A program made the translations under genes and the position numbers. This document shows positions 28,052 through 37,488 of a stretch of DNA of 64,000 nucleotides, one piece after another. Positions within the stretch are counted from its first letter, which is position 1. Each line of letters begins with the position of its first letter. The notes below the pieces were generated by a model. It was not told the DNA's origin and did no database searches. It worked only from the letters and a program-made list of their open reading frames with translations. The stretch comes from Paenibacillus sp. LS1 (lineage in GTDB: Bacteria; Bacillota; Bacilli; Paenibacillales; Paenibacillaceae): assembly GCF_026013365.1 (NCBI RefSeq), contig NZ_JAPDOE010000001.1:1612001-1676000 (forward strand), written 5' to 3'.

Positions 28052-31000
28052 GATGTTTCCCCTCCCTTGGTGTGAGATAACATATCCCAGATTTGCTGTT
28101 TGCCCGGTTTGGACAAAAGTTTATATTCATTTCCTTCAATATTCTCATCAAACTGACAAACAGGCTTATACGGACAGAAGGTGCACGCCACTTCATGCTG
28201 AATACGATAAGGCTCAATGGCCACATCCCCATCCGTAATCCGGGTACCAATCTCACGGATATTACTGCGTACCGAAGCAAGCAGCGTATCCCATTGCTCT
28301 GGCGTAGCTACAGCGGCGCTACTATAAAAGCTTCCGTCTGCCTTAAGGGCAACTGGAATAATGGCTGAATACCCCTTATCCAGAGTGTTATCCATTTGAG
28401 CAATTGCGTCCCGATCCGCCAGCAGCAAACCTTTCATTTTGAACCGTTTCAGCAGTTCTTGTCCGGCCTGCTCCGATGTCATGCCATTAGCGGATTGCAG
28501 CAGCGGGTTATGCACATGGAAATACAGCGTTCCTCCCGGCATCGCCGTTTCCCCAAGCCATTCCTCGGCAGCACTAAGCAGCACCTCCAGATAGGTGAGC
28601 ATCTGCAATGACAGACCATAGTACACTTCATGTAACTTGAGGTCCGTCTGGCTTGATTTATAGTCAATGACACGCAAGAGCAAACCATTCTCGCCTTCTG
28701 CCACATCCACACGGTCAATCCGACCCACGATCTCCATTACACAGCCGTTCTCCAGTTCGAAACGTAGTGGTGGCAGTGTTTTATCCGGTCCAAAATCAAG
28801 CTCCAATCCAATTGGTTCAAAACTTCCGCGTCTGGACTGTTCACCAAGAATAACGGATGCCCGGCTAACGATGTCCTTCAATTTGCGGAAAATATAACCG
28901 TATCGCTTGGTGCTTAGCAAAATCTCCCCTTGCAGTTGTGGTGCAATCTGCTCCACGGTTTGCTCGGCTTCCTTACGACATTGGTCTGGAGTCAAGCTGC
29001 CCCAACTACGATTTTCTTCACGCAACCGCATAGCCAGTTGGCTAAGTGCAGCATGAAACAGTTGTCCGATATCAGGAGCCTGAAGGCGGTACAATTGCCG
29101 TTCTTTGAGACGCAACCCGTGCGAAGCAAAATGGGAGAACGGACAAGCTACGAAACGCTCCATTCGCGAAACACTCGTCCTCACCTCTGTGCCATACAAT
29201 CTGCGACTGGTAGCTGTACGTAGTGGTAATGCCCGATTACGATAAAAGATCGATCCCATTAACCGCTCCAGCTGAGGTCTGCTTGTCTCCCGAGATACAT
29301 GCCAATTGTAGACCGCCCACCACATTTCAGGGATGTCTTCCCCACGGCGCCATTTGCGCAATTGTCCAATGAGAGTAGACAGACTCTGTCCTGGATGGGT
29401 GACATAGGACCAATGCGCTTCTTCCGAGTTCGCAACCGGCGGTTGAGCGAGCAATGGCTGTTCTTGTAAACCAAACATCTTCCGTACATGGCGGACAATC
29501 TCGGAAGGAAGCAGTGCTTTCCCCTCATCATCAGCAACCGGGTAACTCAGCCACAACTGGCTGCTTGCCGCTGTAAGTGCCGTATAGATCAGAAAACGTT
29601 CATCCAGCATCTGCCTCGTTGCACCTGGTCCAAGCGCCACGCCTCTTTCTGTCAGTAACGCTCTCTCCAGTTCTGTTAATACGCCATCATCCTGAGGTAC
29701 GGCGGGTAATTCACCATCAACTGCGCCAAGGATAAATACATATTTGATGTCCTGAAGGCGTGTACGGTCCATAGAACCCATCAAAACCTGATCAAGTGCT
29801 GGTGGTACCAGACCCAGCTTCAGTTCCGTCAATCCGGTCTCAATCATCCCGGCAAACAGCGTGATTTCCAGCCGTTCATTCCCCATCATATCGACCATCT
29901 GATCCAATAAATCCAGCACAGCTCCCCACATCTGCCGATGCTCTCTGTACCGTTCGGGGTCACCTTGATCCTTAGCTTCGGCAGACATATGTTCCAACTT
30001 CCAAGGAATTTCGGCATCTTCCAGCAGTCTGTATAATGCCTCGCATTGGGCTTTGGCTGTCTTTGCCTTTTTCATTCGTTTCTCAAAAGCACCCAAGGAA
30101 TCTGTAATGACCGTTCGACAACTCTCCATTAAAGAAAGCATTTGGTCCCGTCCTCGACTACGGCCATCCTGACCGTTATCTTCCAGTGATAAGCTAGGAA
30201 CATACTTCCACGGTTTGCCGTCAGTCCAGCGATATCCATGAATACCACAGGCCAGTGCATAATTCTCAAGCTGGTCCATATCTTCACGGGTGATGGAACC
30301 ATCACGCGGAAGCAACAGATCCGTTTTGACACAGCGAAATACATCCTCGTAACGCCAGTGGCGACGAACAATATCCAGTGCGGAACGGATAAACTCAGAT
30401 AATGGATGATGAAGTTCATTTCTTCTGCGGTCCAGAAAGACAGGTACGCCATAATCCCTAAATAGCGGTTCAGCTATATCGGCGTAGGTATCCAACTGAC
30501 GGACAAGTACCGCCATATCCCGATAACGCGCACCCTCGTTTTGCGCCAGGCGCCGCATCTCACGCAGTGCTCCCTCCATCTCAGCTCGTCGGTTCTCCGC
30601 TGCAACCAGTCGGATTCCGGAATCACAGCCATCACTTTTCCACCGGATTCGGCGGTCGAAACCAGCCTCCAGATGAGCAAGTCCCGGACGATCCCTGTAT
30701 CTCGGTGGAATCTCTGAATCTAGCACAGTTATATCACTCGGTACACCCAGTTCTTCAGCCATTCCTTTCAGGCGCGTGTAGGCACTCGCCGTGGGATAGA
30801 ACAGTTCCAGTTCTCCAGGCAGCGCACCGTGATCATATGGACGATCCAATGTCAGTGCAATCGTCACGGAAGAGGATTGCAACATGAGCTGACCAATCAC
30901 ACTCATCTCCTGTGGCGTGAATCCCTGAAAACCATCAATCCAGATCTGGGCATTCTGTAGCAATGCACTTTCCGACAAACGCTCTGTCAGCTCGGTCAAC

Positions 31001-31551
31001 GTGTCTTCATCATCAATATATAATTGGGTCAGTTCCTGTTCATAGTCACGATATATTAGATTCAAGTCATGCAACTTGTCCTCCAGAATTGGCGAAGAGG
31101 ATGAGGTATTCCATCCAGACAGCCCTTCTTCCAGTGATGATGGATCAACTTCATAACGTTTAAATTCACTATACAAGTCATTTAATTCCCCTATAAAACC
31201 CAGCTGGCTGCCGGATGCACCAAACAGCTTCAATTCTTCCTTACGGCGCTGGATGACTTTGTAGAGCAGCATCTTTTTGCCTTCGGCTCCGATCGGAATA
31301 CGAGCAGAACCGCCTGCTTCCTGCATTACACGATAGGCTAAACGGCGAAAGCCGAGCACTTCTGCACGCATCGTACCTTTAATTGCTCCAGAAGACACCA
31401 ATGCCTGCTCTGTTCGAAAAGAACTCTGTTCCGGAACGAGTAAAATCAAAGGTTTACCTTGCGGCTCCTTTTGAAGCAGGGATGTAATTTCCCGGGTAAT
31501 CAGCGAGCTCTTGCCGCTGCCTGCCCGACCAATAATAAAACGAACGGACAT
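28048..31551 (-). CDS. addB: ATP-dependent helicase/deoxyribonuclease subunit AddB
   Basis: Second subunit of AddAB, recognising Chi-type sequences and cutting the 5' strand. 1167 aa. P-loop GRAGSGKSSLI near the start and PEQSSFRTEQAL follow the family pattern. The nuclease motif is RVIDYKSSQTDLKL (about 960). Four cysteines of the iron-sulfur staple are present: FVACPF (about 803) and the C-terminal CTFCPYKPVC (about 1118). The frame is open to 31578, but GGAGG lies 7 nt before the ATG at 31551. It heads the repair operon. Confidence 0.95.
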   Translation of the reverse strand: MSVRFIIGRAGSGKSSLITREITSLLQKEPQGKPLILLVPEQSSFRTEQALVSSGAIKGTMRAEVLGFRRLAYRVMQEAGGSARIPIGAEGKKMLLYKVIQRRKEELKLFGASGSQLGFIGELNDLYSEFKRYEVDPSSLEEGLSGWNTSSSSPILEDKLHDLNLIYRDYEQELTQLYIDDEDTLTELTERLSESALLQNAQIWIDGFQGFTPQEMSVIGQLMLQSSSVTIALTLDRPYDHGALPGELELFYPTASAYTRLKGMAEELGVPSDITVLDSEIPPRYRDRPGLAHLEAGFDRRIRWKSDGCDSGIRLVAAENRRAEMEGALREMRRLAQNEGARYRDMAVLVRQLDTYADIAEPLFRDYGVPVFLDRRRNELHHPLSEFIRSALDIVRRHWRYEDVFRCVKTDLLLPRDGSITREDMDQLENYALACGIHGYRWTDGKPWKYVPSLSLEDNGQDGRSRGRDQMLSLMESCRTVITDSLGAFEKRMKKAKTAKAQCEALYRLLEDAEIPWKLEHMSAEAKDQGDPERYREHRQMWGAVLDLLDQMVDMMGNERLEITLFAGMIETGLTELKLGLVPPALDQVLMGSMDRTRLQDIKYVFILGAVDGELPAVPQDDGVLTELERALLTERGVALGPGATRQMLDERFLIYTALTAASSQLWLSYPVADDEGKALLPSEIVRHVRKMFGLQEQPLLAQPPVANSEEAHWSYVTHPGQSLSTLIGQLRKWRRGEDIPEMWWAVYNWHVSRETSRPQLERLMGSIFYRNRALPLRTATSRRLYGTEVRTSVSRMERFVACPFSHFASHGLRLKERQLYRLQAPDIGQLFHAALSQLAMRLREENRSWGSLTPDQCRKEAEQTVEQIAPQLQGEILLSTKRYGYIFRKLKDIVSRASVILGEQSRRGSFEPIGLELDFGPDKTLPPLRFELENGCVMEIVGRIDRVDVAEGENGLLLRVIDYKSSQTDLKLHEVYYGLSLQMLTYLEVLLSAAEEWLGETAMPGGTLYFHVHNPLLQSANGMTSEQAGQELLKRFKMKGLLLADRDAIAQMDNTLDKGYSAIIPVALKADGSFYSSAAVATPEQWDTLLASVRSNIREIGTRITDGDVAIEPYRIQHEVACTFCPYKPVCQFDENIEGNEYKLLSKPGKQQIWDMLSHTKGGETS

Positions 31552-31670
31552 GTCTAATCCTCCAAACCACACGTACAAGATTTTAATTCCCAGTATAACA
31601 TATCTGACTTAGTCGGAACATACGTTTGCCACTATCCGGTAAAACCGGAGAACATCTCCGTTAACACGGC

Positions 31671-31703
31671 AAAAAGCCCGCAACTATCACACTGTGGACT
31701 TTT
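31671..31703 (-). terminator. weak terminator between the rRNA methyltransferase gene and addB
   Basis: Minus strand: AAAAGTCCACA and TTGCGGGCTTTTT pair with one mismatch and a wobble and end in a T run. Just beyond, CGGAG-ATGTT-CTCCG and CCGG-TTTTA-CCGG overlap and are mutually exclusive small hairpins in the addB leader. Confidence 0.55.
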
Positions 31704-31741
31704 GACTTGATCTATACTTGATTGGAACGAAAATCATACGA

Positions 31742-33118
31742 TTAATTCTTTTTACTGCGCACTTCGAAAATAGCAAATTTCAGGTAATGTCCTTCATCCA
31801 CGCCCAAAATTTGTGGGTGATCCTTACCGGCTGCTTTCCAGTCGATCAAACGAAGCACTTTGCCTGCATCTTCCGCTGCATCAGCAATCGTATCCAGGAA
31901 TAAGTCTGGACGCATATGATACGAACAGCTGGCTGTTACCAAATATCCGCCCTCATTAACCAATTTCATTCCTTGCAGATTGATATCTTTATAACCGCGA
32001 CATGCACCTTTAACTGCTGATTTCGTTTTGGCAAATGCAGGAGGATCAAGGATGACAACATCAAATGTTTTACCGCCAGCTGCCAGCGCTTTGGATGTAT
32101 CCACTTTCTGTTCGGCTGCACGCGCACGTGCAGTACGTTCATCCAGTCCTTTCACTTGCTCACGCAAGTACTGGAATGCATCGGCAACTACGAATTCGAC
32201 CCGGTCGGTGAATCCGTTCAGCTCCACATTCGTTCGTGCACTCTCAATGGCATGCTCTGAAATATCAAGACAAGTCACTTTTTTAGCTCCATATTTGCAA
32301 GCATTCAACGTGAAGCTACCCGTGTGTGAGAAGCACTCCAGTACGGTGGCACCATCCCAATAAGGGAATGTAACTACCTTACCGCTTTTGTTCACAGGTA
32401 AGAGCTGCTCTGTGCCATCCTGCTCGGTTGTTTGGAGTGTAATTCCACTCTTGTAGCCCCAACCCTTCATGAGCGGTTCGATCGCTGCACGATTCTCACG
32501 TTGGTCGAAGAAGTAACCTGTTTTCTGTCCTTCCACGATATCCACTTTAATGAGAAGTCCATTCTCTGTAACGGTGACATGTCGCGGGCACTCTCCGTAC
32601 AGCGGACCTTTAGTCTGCTCCAAACCTTCGAGTTCACGAATTGAGACATCACTGCGCTCATATATGCCTTCCGGCTGCATTACTTCAATGAGTGCCTGTA
32701 CAATCGCTTCACGGCAACGATCCATGCCAAGTGTAAGCAACTGTACAACGAGGATGCTGCCGAATCGATCAACGATCAATCCTGGCAGAAAATCAGCTTC
32801 GCCGTAAACGAGACGGTATGCCTCTCCATCCTGGATAAAGCGTTCCCGATGACGCAAGCAATCGCGGAAACGCGCTGCAAAAAACGCGGTGTCCATCTGT
32901 TCAGACTCCAGTGGTTGATAAGCTACAACTCTTACAGTGATCTGAGATGCGGGATTGTAATATCCTGTCGCCAGATAGCGACCTTGATGATTCAATACAT
33001 TGACCAGATCTCCCGGTTCCGGGTTTCCGTCAACAGAGGCAATTTCATTGTTAAATATCCATGGATGTGCATGTTCTAGCCGCTTTTTGCGACTGCGTTC
33101 GAGTGTAACTGATGGCAA
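31742..33118 (-). CDS. class I SAM-dependent rRNA cytosine-C5 methyltransferase (RlmI/RlmK family)
   Basis: A 458-aa protein with an N-terminal PUA-like RNA-binding domain (about 1-75, HPWIFNNEIASVDG). A middle EEHEA-like domain is followed by a Rossmann methyltransferase. SAM motif I is VLECFSHTGSFTLNA and the catalytic loop is VILDPPAFAK. RlmI methylates C1962 of 23S rRNA in E. coli. The exact target here is inferred. A short Arg/Ala/Lys-rich insertion (ERTARARAAEQK) precedes the catalytic strand. The start is TTG (PSVTLERSRKKR), with AAAGGAAGTGG upstream. A weak terminator follows. Confidence 0.87.
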   Translation of the reverse strand: MPSVTLERSRKKRLEHAHPWIFNNEIASVDGNPEPGDLVNVLNHQGRYLATGYYNPASQITVRVVAYQPLESEQMDTAFFAARFRDCLRHRERFIQDGEAYRLVYGEADFLPGLIVDRFGSILVVQLLTLGMDRCREAIVQALIEVMQPEGIYERSDVSIRELEGLEQTKGPLYGECPRHVTVTENGLLIKVDIVEGQKTGYFFDQRENRAAIEPLMKGWGYKSGITLQTTEQDGTEQLLPVNKSGKVVTFPYWDGATVLECFSHTGSFTLNACKYGAKKVTCLDISEHAIESARTNVELNGFTDRVEFVVADAFQYLREQVKGLDERTARARAAEQKVDTSKALAAGGKTFDVVILDPPAFAKTKSAVKGACRGYKDINLQGMKLVNEGGYLVTASCSYHMRPDLFLDTIADAAEDAGKVLRLIDWKAAGKDHPQILGVDEGHYLKFAIFEVRSKKN

Positions 33119-33191
33119 GGTAGATCCACTTCCTTTAATTTAATAGTTCAAAAGATAGGTTTGGTGCGGCGCGTAGATGGCGTTTCGGTTA

Positions 33192-33348
33192 CGAATCGAT
33201 CTTCCGATCGCTGTTGTCTCCAGATTTTTTTGATTCCCTTTCTTAAAGGGAAAATCCGGAGACAAAGGCGCACGCTTCGCTTCTTCAGATTCGATTTCGT
33301 CCCCTCCACTACGTTTGCACAAATCACCGTATCTTTCGAATTGGGGTG
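33192..33348. repeat. structured dispersed repeat, copy 2 (tandem with copy 3)
   Basis: A 157-bp unit in the 516-nt gap between the rRNA methyltransferase and the transporter gene. The long hairpin is at 33214-33265, with TTGTCTCC/GGAGACAA outer arms, GATTTT/AAAATC and CCCTTT/AAAGGG inner arms. A GCACGCTTCGC segment and a C-rich tail follow. It is nearly identical to the unit 182 bp downstream and related to the copy at 4329-4414. Short open frames across it look accidental. Confidence 0.85.
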
Positions 33349-33373
33349 TAGCAATTAGGGGCCGTTCCGGGTT

Positions 33374-33529
33374 CGAATCGATCTTCTGATCGCTGTTGTC
33401 TCCAGATTTTTTTGATTCCCTTTCTTAAAGGGAAAATCCGGAGACACAGCGCACGCTTCGCTTCTTCAGATTCGATTTCGTCCCCTCCACTACGTTTGCA
33501 CGAATCACCGTATCTTTCGAATTGGGGTG
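33374..33529. repeat. structured dispersed repeat, copy 3 (tandem with copy 2)
   Basis: Second unit of the tandem pair. It differs from copy 2 at a few positions and one indel. The hairpin is at 33396-33447. Its last outer pair is lost because GGAGACAA has become GGAGACAC. Between 33530 and the transporter start only a probable promoter region is left, with no clear boxes. Confidence 0.85.
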
Positions 33530-33634
33530 GGGTAATTTAGGTTGCTTCCCTCTGAATTCCTTTGGGCTTGTCATGGTTGTCTTTGTTTACTCATAGGATG
33601 AGTTAAGGAACCGGACGGAAGGAATGATGTTTCT

Positions 33635-34636
33635 ATGTTTAGAGATGTGATATTGCCCCTACTCTATGGGCTTATTATCTTTTTTGGTGGCATGAAGCTG
33701 ATGGAAACGGCCTTGCAACGCATGGCTGGGCCCATGTTGGCGGGTTGGCTCAATCGTGCTACCTCTGCTCCATGGAAAGGCATGGCCTTCAGTGCAGGTG
33801 CAACGGCCCTGTTGCAGAGCAGTACTGCGGTCACTGTACTCACCATTGGACTGGCTAATGCCAGATTAATTACATATGGACGCACACTCGGCATCATCCT
33901 CGGCACCAACATCGGGACATGTCTGACGACGGAGCTGGTAGGACTGCAGATCGGACGTGCTTCCTTACCGCTACTCGTCCTGTCGCTGACGGGCTGGGCC
34001 ACGTTTGTTGTTCTTGGTGAACGCAATCTGGCCGCTCCTGAACGCACGCGCCGGACTTTGTTTAATATCCAGTACAGCTTCCTCGCGACTGCCGGATTTG
34101 CACTCGTCATGACAGGCATTCAGGTGATGCAATCCATTGCCTTACCCTTACGGAGCATGGGCGTGTTTCAATGGTTTCTCGATCGATCGGCCGACAGCTT
34201 ATGGTGGGGCTTCCTGGCAGGTGCCTGTCTCACAGCGCTTATTCACAGCAGCGCAGCTGTCATTAGCATGGCGATTACGCTCGTAGCCACAGGCGTATTA
34301 CCTGTGGAGATCGGCATCGCCATTGTGATCGGGTCCAACGTGGGGACCTGCATCACCGCCGTGATCGCTGCCGCGGGCGGAGCATCCGCAGGCAAATTTG
34401 TCGCAGCCTCCCATGTTGTATTAAACATTACGGGAGCGCTGCTGTTTATGCCGCTGATCGGCCAGCTGCATGCAGCTTCGGCCTGGCTGTCAGCGGATAA
34501 CGGGGCACAGATTGCGCATGCCCAGACCCTTTTTAACATCACCAGTTCACTGCTTGCCTTACCGTTCTGTTACTTGCCAATCTGGCACAAAAAACCACCG
34601 GTCCACGCCCCCGCGGCGAAGTCACCCGTGGCTTGA
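33635..34636 (+). CDS. Na/Pi cotransporter family protein (short form)
   Basis: A 333-aa membrane protein of the Na+/phosphate symporter family, with two inverted transport repeats each carrying the hallmark QSSTAVT (about 68) and HSSAAVIS (about 206). GTNIGTCLTTE and GSNVGTCITAV lie in the matching positions. About eight membrane helices are predicted. It lacks the PhoU-like cytoplasmic C-terminal domain of the longer NptA/YjbB proteins and ends in a short Pro/Lys/Ala tail. Phosphate is the family substrate but is unproven here. It is a single gene on the plus strand, convergent with a Nudix gene. Confidence 0.88.
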   Translation: MFRDVILPLLYGLIIFFGGMKLMETALQRMAGPMLAGWLNRATSAPWKGMAFSAGATALLQSSTAVTVLTIGLANARLITYGRTLGIILGTNIGTCLTTELVGLQIGRASLPLLVLSLTGWATFVVLGERNLAAPERTRRTLFNIQYSFLATAGFALVMTGIQVMQSIALPLRSMGVFQWFLDRSADSLWWGFLAGACLTALIHSSAAVISMAITLVATGVLPVEIGIAIVIGSNVGTCITAVIAAAGGASAGKFVAASHVVLNITGALLFMPLIGQLHAASAWLSADNGAQIAHAQTLFNITSSLLALPFCYLPIWHKKPPVHAPAAKSPVA

Positions 34637-34694
34637 TGATCTGTCTATCCAGACCTCCAGAACGTGTGCGCTAACTGGACAAGACAACCACTCG

Positions 34695-35129
34695 TTATAC
34701 GTTAATGCCTAACTTGTTCAGGGCTACACGCAAGATATCATCGTTATTATCATATCCGCTCTGCTGCTGTAAGGACCATGCTTCTTCCGGAGCATACCAA
34801 TCCACACCCTTGATCTCTTCAATCTGAGGCTGTAAATCACCACTCTCGGCTTCAACCAGATAGTAATGGACTTCCTTATCTACCGGACCGAACTCTGCAT
34901 GTTGGTACGTATAGGCGATGATATCAACTGGCTCCACAATACGACCGACCATACCCGTCTCTTCCAGAATCTCGCGCAGTGCCGTCTGTTCAATTGTTTC
35001 TCCATCTTCCATTTTGCCCTTGGCGAGAGTTGTTTTACCATAACGATCTACGATAAGCTGAATTTGAAGACGTCCGTCTTCCCTTGTTCTATAGACAACT
35101 CCGCCTGCTGAAATTTCTTTTTTGTTCAT
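34695..35129 (-). CDS. Nudix hydrolase
   Basis: A 144-aa Nudix protein. The Nudix box GKMEDGETIEQTALREILEETG (G-x5-E-x7-REUxEExGU) is complete, so hydrolysis of a nucleoside diphosphate derivative is expected. The substrate is unknown. It starts with KKEISAGGVVYR, typical of Ap4A/dGTPase-like members. The frame is open to 35171, but the ATG at 35129 has GGGGGAG 6 nt upstream. It follows mtaB by about 105 nt and is convergent with the transporter gene, with no clear terminator between them. Confidence 0.9.
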   Translation of the reverse strand: MNKKEISAGGVVYRTREDGRLQIQLIVDRYGKTTLAKGKMEDGETIEQTALREILEETGMVGRIVEPVDIIAYTYQHAEFGPVDKEVHYYLVEAESGDLQPQIEEIKGVDWYAPEEAWSLQQQSGYDNNDDILRVALNKLGINV

Positions 35130-35236
35130 CGTGCTCTCCCCCATCGACTTCAATATCTTATTTTTTTGCAAAAGAAGGACCTCATCTCCCGGGTAAGCTC
35201 CCCAAGGAAATGAAATCCTTGTTTCTGACGCCTCGA

Positions 35237-36583
35237 TTACATCGCGGCGGACTTAAGATTATCTTCCAACACACGTACCAGTGTAGCCTGACTTTCGTTG
35301 ACGCCAGCTTCAATCACTTTGACTCGGCACACTTTACCGACCATATCCATCGTTCCTTCAAAGACCACTTGAATGTAGTTGTCGCTATAACCGTGCAGCT
35401 TGCCACTTCCCTCGCGACCCTTGGCTTCGCCTTCAGGAATAACATCAAGTACCTGTCCGACAAACTGTGTGGCGTACTCCAGCTGCATCTGCTCGGACAA
35501 GTCAATCAGTTCATGAACACGTGCATTTTTGACTTCTTCGTGCACCTGATCTTCCATTCGTGCCGCTGGTGTACCTGTACGCTTGGAATAAGGGAATACG
35601 TGCATTTCGGAGAAACCGATTTTCCGCATCAACTCATAGCCATTACGGTACATCTCATCCGTCTCACCTGGAAATCCAACAATAATGTCAGTCGTGATTG
35701 CCACATCTGGCATCGCTTCCCGAATGCGAAGCATTTTGTTATAGAACTCTTCTGTCGTATATTTGCGGCGCATGCGTTTCAACACCGTATCATCCCCCGC
35801 TTGCAGCGGAATATGGAAGTGACGAACGAGTTTGTCCGAACGTTGGATCACGTCGAGCATGCGGTCATCGATCTGGCTGGCTTCAATCGAGCTGATACGA
35901 ATACGCTCCAAACCCTCTACTTTATCCAAATCCCACAGCAAATCGGTCAGATCATAGTTCTCCATGTCATCCCCATACCCACCTGTATGAATACCAGTCA
36001 GAACAATCTCCTTGTATCCGGCGTGCACGAGTTGATGAGCCTGTTGAACGATGCTGTTCGCTTCCCGGCTACGTGAGAGACCACGAGACCAGGGAATAAT
36101 GCAGAACGTACAGAAGTTATTGCAACCATCTTGAATCTTCAGGAAAGCGCGGGTACGGTCAGCAAAATCCGGTACGTCCATCTCTTCAAATACACGGGTT
36201 TTCATAATATTACGCACCGCGTTAACGGGTTGACGTGACTCCTGAATTTCATTGACATATGGCAAAATCTTATCACGGTCCTGTGTACCGATAACCAAAT
36301 CCACGCCAGGGATGTCCAGAATCTCTGCCGGAGAAGTCTGCGCATAGCAGCCTGTAACGGCCACAATCGCCTCCGGGTTGCGCCGAATGGCACGACGAAT
36401 AATTTGACGGCTCTTTTTGTCGCCGGTATTGGTTACTGTACAAGTATTAATCAAGTATACATCCGCTGTCTGTTCGTCAAAGTCCACTTGATCGTATCCT
36501 TCGTTTTTGAACAATTGCCAAATCGCCTCTGTATCATAGAAATTAACTTTGCAGCCTAAGGTGTAAAACGCCACGGATGGCAT
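35237..36583 (-). CDS. mtaB: tRNA t6A37 C2-methylthiotransferase MtaB
   Basis: Radical-SAM methylthiotransferase that converts t6A37 to ms2t6A37 in ANN-decoding tRNAs. 448 aa. The N-terminal UPF0004 domain begins VAFYTLGCKVNFYDTEAIW and has cysteines at about 11, 47 and 81 for the auxiliary cluster. The radical-SAM CxxxCxxC is in DGCNNFCTFCIIPW (about 151-158). A C-terminal TRAM domain ends the protein. It starts 2 nt after the rsmE stop, so it is part of the prmA-protease-rsmE-mtaB unit. Confidence 0.95.
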   Translation of the reverse strand: MPSVAFYTLGCKVNFYDTEAIWQLFKNEGYDQVDFDEQTADVYLINTCTVTNTGDKKSRQIIRRAIRRNPEAIVAVTGCYAQTSPAEILDIPGVDLVIGTQDRDKILPYVNEIQESRQPVNAVRNIMKTRVFEEMDVPDFADRTRAFLKIQDGCNNFCTFCIIPWSRGLSRSREANSIVQQAHQLVHAGYKEIVLTGIHTGGYGDDMENYDLTDLLWDLDKVEGLERIRISSIEASQIDDRMLDVIQRSDKLVRHFHIPLQAGDDTVLKRMRRKYTTEEFYNKMLRIREAMPDVAITTDIIVGFPGETDEMYRNGYELMRKIGFSEMHVFPYSKRTGTPAARMEDQVHEEVKNARVHELIDLSEQMQLEYATQFVGQVLDVIPEGEAKGREGSGKLHGYSDNYIQVVFEGTMDMVGKVCRVKVIEAGVNESQATLVRVLEDNLKSAAM

Positions 36584-36585
36584 AA

Positions 36586-37350
36586 TTACATTCCTCCCAT
36601 TTCTCCGGATTCATATAGCACACAAGTTAGTGCTGCCATCCCTGCTGTCTCAGCACGCAAAATGCGTTTGCCCAGTCCAACAGATACAGCACCTGCCTGA
36701 TCAGCTTCTGCCGTCTCCTTCTCAGAAAATCCACCTTCCGGTCCAACAACGATCAATACTTCTGCACTTGCACCAGGTGCAAGCTGCTCAACAAACGGTT
36801 TCAGCGCATCTCTCAGCTGTTTACCGTTTTCTTTCTCATAACAATAACATACCAGGCTATAGCCCTCAAAAGAAGATAAAAGCCCTTTCCAGGAAAGTGG
36901 CTGTTCGACGGATGGAATGCGATTCCGGTGACTCTGTTCGGCAGCTTCCTTGGCAATTTTCCGCCACCGCTCTAACCGTTTGCCTTCTTTCTTGGCATCA
37001 TATTGCACAATCGTACGTTCTGACAGGAAGGGTACAAATGATACCGCCCCAATTTCGGTACATCTCTGGATGACCGTCTCCATCTTGTCGCCTTTGGGCA
37101 AACTCTGTGCCACGGTTACGCGAATCTGCGCTTCATGGTCCATAACCAAAGGTTCTACAATATTGGCCGTAACTTGGCCAGCTTCAATCGTCTCAATCTC
37201 CACGAGTGCTTCTCTGGAATTTCCGTCACTGACAATCAGTTTATCTCCAGGTTTACCACGCATGACTTTGCCGATATGGCGTGCATCATCACCTGTGATG
37301 ATCACAGCGTGTTCATTAAACTGTTCTGCAGATACAAAATATCGCTGCAT
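36586..37350 (-). CDS. rsmE: 16S rRNA m3U1498 methyltransferase RsmE
   Basis: A 254-aa SPOUT-class methyltransferase modifying U1498 of 16S rRNA. It has an N-terminal PUA-like domain (RYFVSAEQFNEHAVIITGDDARHIGKVMR). The C-terminal trefoil-knot domain carries KGDKMETVIQRCTEIGAV, EQSHRNRIP and the SAM loop VVGPEGGFSEKE. Its stop is adjacent to the mtaB start. The protease gene lies upstream, separated by a 138-nt gap holding an imperfect hairpin at 37384-37417 without a T tract. Confidence 0.95.
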   Translation of the reverse strand: MQRYFVSAEQFNEHAVIITGDDARHIGKVMRGKPGDKLIVSDGNSREALVEIETIEAGQVTANIVEPLVMDHEAQIRVTVAQSLPKGDKMETVIQRCTEIGAVSFVPFLSERTIVQYDAKKEGKRLERWRKIAKEAAEQSHRNRIPSVEQPLSWKGLLSSFEGYSLVCYCYEKENGKQLRDALKPFVEQLAPGASAEVLIVVGPEGGFSEKETAEADQAGAVSVGLGKRILRAETAGMAALTCVLYESGEMGGM

Positions 37351-37488
37351 AAGTCAATCCACCCATTCTGTCCTGTTATGACTGGAATTCACCCCGCCTG
37401 TTGGCAGGCGTGAATCCAATCGCCACAGATGATCATACAACTTTTACGTGTTTCTGACCAGTATATCCGTCCAAAACACGATACGCTT

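Noticed and set aside
33140-33358. Small open frames across the tandem structured repeat
   Set aside because: They run through hairpins on both strands and are not present in the copy at 4329. Treated as accidental.
37384-37417. Hairpin between the M50 protease gene and rsmE as a terminator
   Set aside because: Imperfect stem with a three-base bulge and no T tract. It may only be a local structure in the operon mRNA.
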